From positions 1-6,069 of the forward strand of contig CAKKRA010000377.1 of NCBI GenBank assembly GCA_919902475.1: a stretch of DNA of 6,069 nt, given 5' to 3'. Positions 4,396 to 6,069 of this stretch are shown here, piece by piece. The position numbers and the translations under genes are program-made. The first letter of the stretch is position 1; the number at the start of each line of letters is the position of its first letter. Below the pieces are notes generated by a model. That model was not told the DNA's origin, made no database searches, and saw only the letters and a list, made by a program, of their open reading frames with translations. The stretch comes from Nitrospiria bacterium. GTDB taxonomy: Bacteria; Nitrospirota; CAKKRA01; 9FT-COMBO-42-15.

Positions 4396-5739
4396 ATGTT
4401 TCTTTTAAAAAAGAATTTAGCTGCCGTAATTATTGTTCTAATCACAATAATATTAAGTTCACAGCCTGCCTTTGCAAAAAAGGTGGAGGAATTTGTGCTG
4501 TCCAATGGCTTAAAGATAATAGCAATGGAAGAGCACAAGGCGCCGACAGTTACATTTCAGGTATGGTACAAGGTCGGCTCAAGGAATGAGGCAACAGGAA
4601 AAACAGGGCTGTCGCATTTATTAGAGCATCTGATGTTTAAAGGCACGCAGAAATACGGCAAAGGCGAGTTCTCAAAGATTGTGGCAAAGAACGGCGGCAA
4701 TGAAAATGCCTTTACAAGCAGGGACTACACAGCCTATTTTGAGGTATTTTCAAGCGACAGAATTCACCTGTCCTTAGAGCTTGAGTCTGACAGGATGACA
4801 AACCTGTTGATTGATGAAAAAGAGTTTCAACTGGAAAGAAATGTTGTAAAGGAAGAAAGAAGGATGAGGACAGATGATGAGCCCACCTCCCTTGTTGTTG
4901 AAGAGCTTTATGCAATGGCATTTAAGGTTCATCCATATCATTCACCGATTATAGGATGGATGTCTGATTTAGACACTCTTGCAAGGGACGACCTTTACAA
5001 TCATTACAAAAAATATTACATGCCGAATAACGCCACAATAGTGGTTGTCGGCGATTTTGATACAAAGACGCTCATCCCAAAGATAAAAGAGCATTTTGAA
5101 AAGATACCAAAAGGAGAGGCGCCTGCAAAAATAAATATTAAAGAGCCTGAACAGCTCGGTGAACGCAGAACAACCCTGCACAAAGAGGCTCAACTGCCCT
5201 TTGTGTTCATAGGCTATCACACGCCGAATATCGGCAATAAGGATGAATTTGCCTTAGAAGTTGTCTCAAACATACTCTCAGCAGGAAAAAGCTCAAGGCT
5301 GTATCAGGATATTGTCTATGAAAAGCAGCTTGCCCTTTATGCAGGCGGAGATTATGGCAGGATTGCCGCTGACCCGAGCCTCTTCTATTTTTACGGGGGA
5401 TTAAAACCCGGCAAGACAACAAAGGAGCTTGAGGATGCCCTTTATGCAGAGATAGAGAAACTAAAGACAGAGCCTGTTACAGACAGGGAGCTTCAAAAGT
5501 CAAAGAATCAGGTTGAGGCGTCATTTATATTTGCACAGGACTCTATCTTTTATCAGGCAATGCAGATCGGACAGATTGAGACAATAGGCATCGGCTACAA
5601 ATATCTTGACGCCTATGTAGATAATATAAGAAGGGTGACAAAGGATGATATAATGCGTGTTGCAAAGACATATTTCACAGAAAAGAACAGGACAGTCGGC
5701 ATACTCATACCAGTAAAACAAAATGGAAAGGGGCAATAG
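4396..5739 (+). CDS. Secreted M16 (pitrilysin/processing peptidase-type) zinc protease, catalytic subunit
   Basis: The 447-residue product starts with a Sec signal peptide: KK near the N-terminus, a hydrophobic core at about 8-21, and likely cleavage after AFA (residue 27). The inverted zinc motif HLLEH is at 74-78 (His74, catalytic Glu77, His78), and Glu154 in NVVKEERRM lies 76 residues after His78, the right place for the third zinc ligand. NGGNENAFTSRDYTAYF (99-115) is the usual active-site strand. The second, non-catalytic half includes SSRLYQDIVYEKQLAL (299-314). Length fits the M16B class of about 420-450 residues, which work as dimers and degrade peptides or unfolded proteins; the location here should be periplasmic. 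The next gene encodes an inactive-type partner with no gap between them. The substrate is unknown. Confidence 0.93.
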   Translation: MFLLKKNLAAVIIVLITIILSSQPAFAKKVEEFVLSNGLKIIAMEEHKAPTVTFQVWYKVGSRNEATGKTGLSHLLEHLMFKGTQKYGKGEFSKIVAKNGGNENAFTSRDYTAYFEVFSSDRIHLSLELESDRMTNLLIDEKEFQLERNVVKEERRMRTDDEPTSLVVEELYAMAFKVHPYHSPIIGWMSDLDTLARDDLYNHYKKYYMPNNATIVVVGDFDTKTLIPKIKEHFEKIPKGEAPAKINIKEPEQLGERRTTLHKEAQLPFVFIGYHTPNIGNKDEFALEVVSNILSAGKSSRLYQDIVYEKQLALYAGGDYGRIAADPSLFYFYGGLKPGKTTKELEDALYAEIEKLKTEPVTDRELQKSKNQVEASFIFAQDSIFYQAMQIGQIETIGIGYKYLDAYVDNIRRVTKDDIMRVAKTYFTEKNRTVGILIPVKQNGKGQ

Positions 5740-6069
5740 ATGAAGAAGCTCAGGATTCTTTTTACTCTGATAATAATATTATTTTTAAATATATCCTTTT
5801 TAAACACAGTTACAGCAGAGGAGGCGCCAAAGCGTGTTGTTCTGAAAAATGGAATTGTCCTGCTCCTGCAGGAGAGGCACTCTATTCCTACTGTTGTTTT
5901 TAACATAAAGATAAAGGCAGGCTCAATATATGAGCCTGATGAGCTTGCCGGACTTGCGAATCTTACAGCAGGGCTTTTAACAGAAGGGACAAAGACGAGG
6001 AGCTCAAAGCAGATATCAGAGGAGATAGACTTTGTTGGAGGCTCTATCGGCACAAGCGCGAATTTGGAT
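5740..6069 (+). CDS. Secreted M16-family protein lacking the zinc motif (3' truncated by window)
   Basis: The first 110 residues are visible and the frame is open to the window end. A signal peptide (MKKLRILF, hydrophobic core to about 20, cleavage likely after VTA at 26) leads into an M16 N-terminal domain: RVVLKNGIVLLLQERHSIPTV, then ELAGLANLTAGLLTEGT. Where the neighbour has HLLEH, this protein has NLTAG (74-78), so both His and the Glu are replaced and it cannot bind zinc there. The rest (SKQISEEIDFVGGSIGTSANLD) follows the family pattern. In known bacterial M16B heterodimers one subunit carries HxxEH and the other an R/Y pair in its C-terminal half; that half lies outside the window. The ATG follows the previous TAG directly, with AAAGGGG (5727-5733) as ribosome site, so matched synthesis is likely. 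Confidence 0.88.
   Translation, partial: MKKLRILFTLIIILFLNISFLNTVTAEEAPKRVVLKNGIVLLLQERHSIPTVVFNIKIKAGSIYEPDELAGLANLTAGLLTEGTKTRSSKQISEEIDFVGGSIGTSANLD

Noticed and set aside
5613..6053. Long minus-strand open frame of 146 residues
   Set aside because: It lies antisense to the two M16 genes, whose plus-strand frames have signal peptides and family motifs. The minus frame has no ribosome site or recognisable motif.

Overview
The window looks like a stretch of bacterial chromosome with modest GC content. Arg codons are mostly AGA/AGG, genes are tightly packed, and Shine-Dalgarno sequences are strong (AAAGGAGG, AGGAGG). A b6-type cytochrome b with a C-terminal c-type heme motif, M16 protease genes in an active/inactive pair, and a palindrome-flanked DUF559 relic fit an anaerobic or microaerophilic environmental Gram-negative such as a Nitrospirota or 'deltaproteobacterial' lineage. 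That placement is inference from style and gene content; there is no rRNA or marker gene to prove it.

Left part (1-1451, + strand). The window opens with the C-terminal 47 codons of an unrecognised protein. A short relic follows: two inverted repeats of 33-34 bp, each containing its own hairpin, flank a truncated DUF559 (Vsr-like PD-(D/E)XK endonuclease) reading frame. Just downstream, beginning inside or next to a further perfect palindrome, is a STAS-like (DUF4325-type) protein with a C-terminal winged-helix segment. A 92-residue protein that may also be a small winged helix follows, probably in the same operon. A GC-rich palindrome (1427-1451) lies where this block meets the minus-strand genes.

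Middle (1508-3245, - strand). A two-gene operon encodes a fused cytochrome b6/subunit IV-like protein with a periplasmic CxxCH tail, followed by an overlapping gene for a single-span anchored protein of unknown function. No Rieske protein gene is adjacent. A 110-bp divergent intergenic region separates this operon from the next one and holds back-to-back sigma70-type promoters whose -35 elements overlap almost completely.

Right part (3356-6069, + strand). A multi-span membrane protein with an internally repeated G-x-G-Q-I-x-N motif is followed after 29 bp by a secreted M16 zinc protease. Directly after it (TAG then ATG, no gap) comes a second M16 protein whose zinc-binding residues are replaced. 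This is the known active plus inactive subunit arrangement of bacterial M16B heterodimers. The last gene runs off the window end.

The most unusual parts are the decayed DUF559 element with its hairpins next to the STAS-like gene start, the stand-alone cytochrome b with a very short heme-c tail, and the shared -35 divergent promoter.
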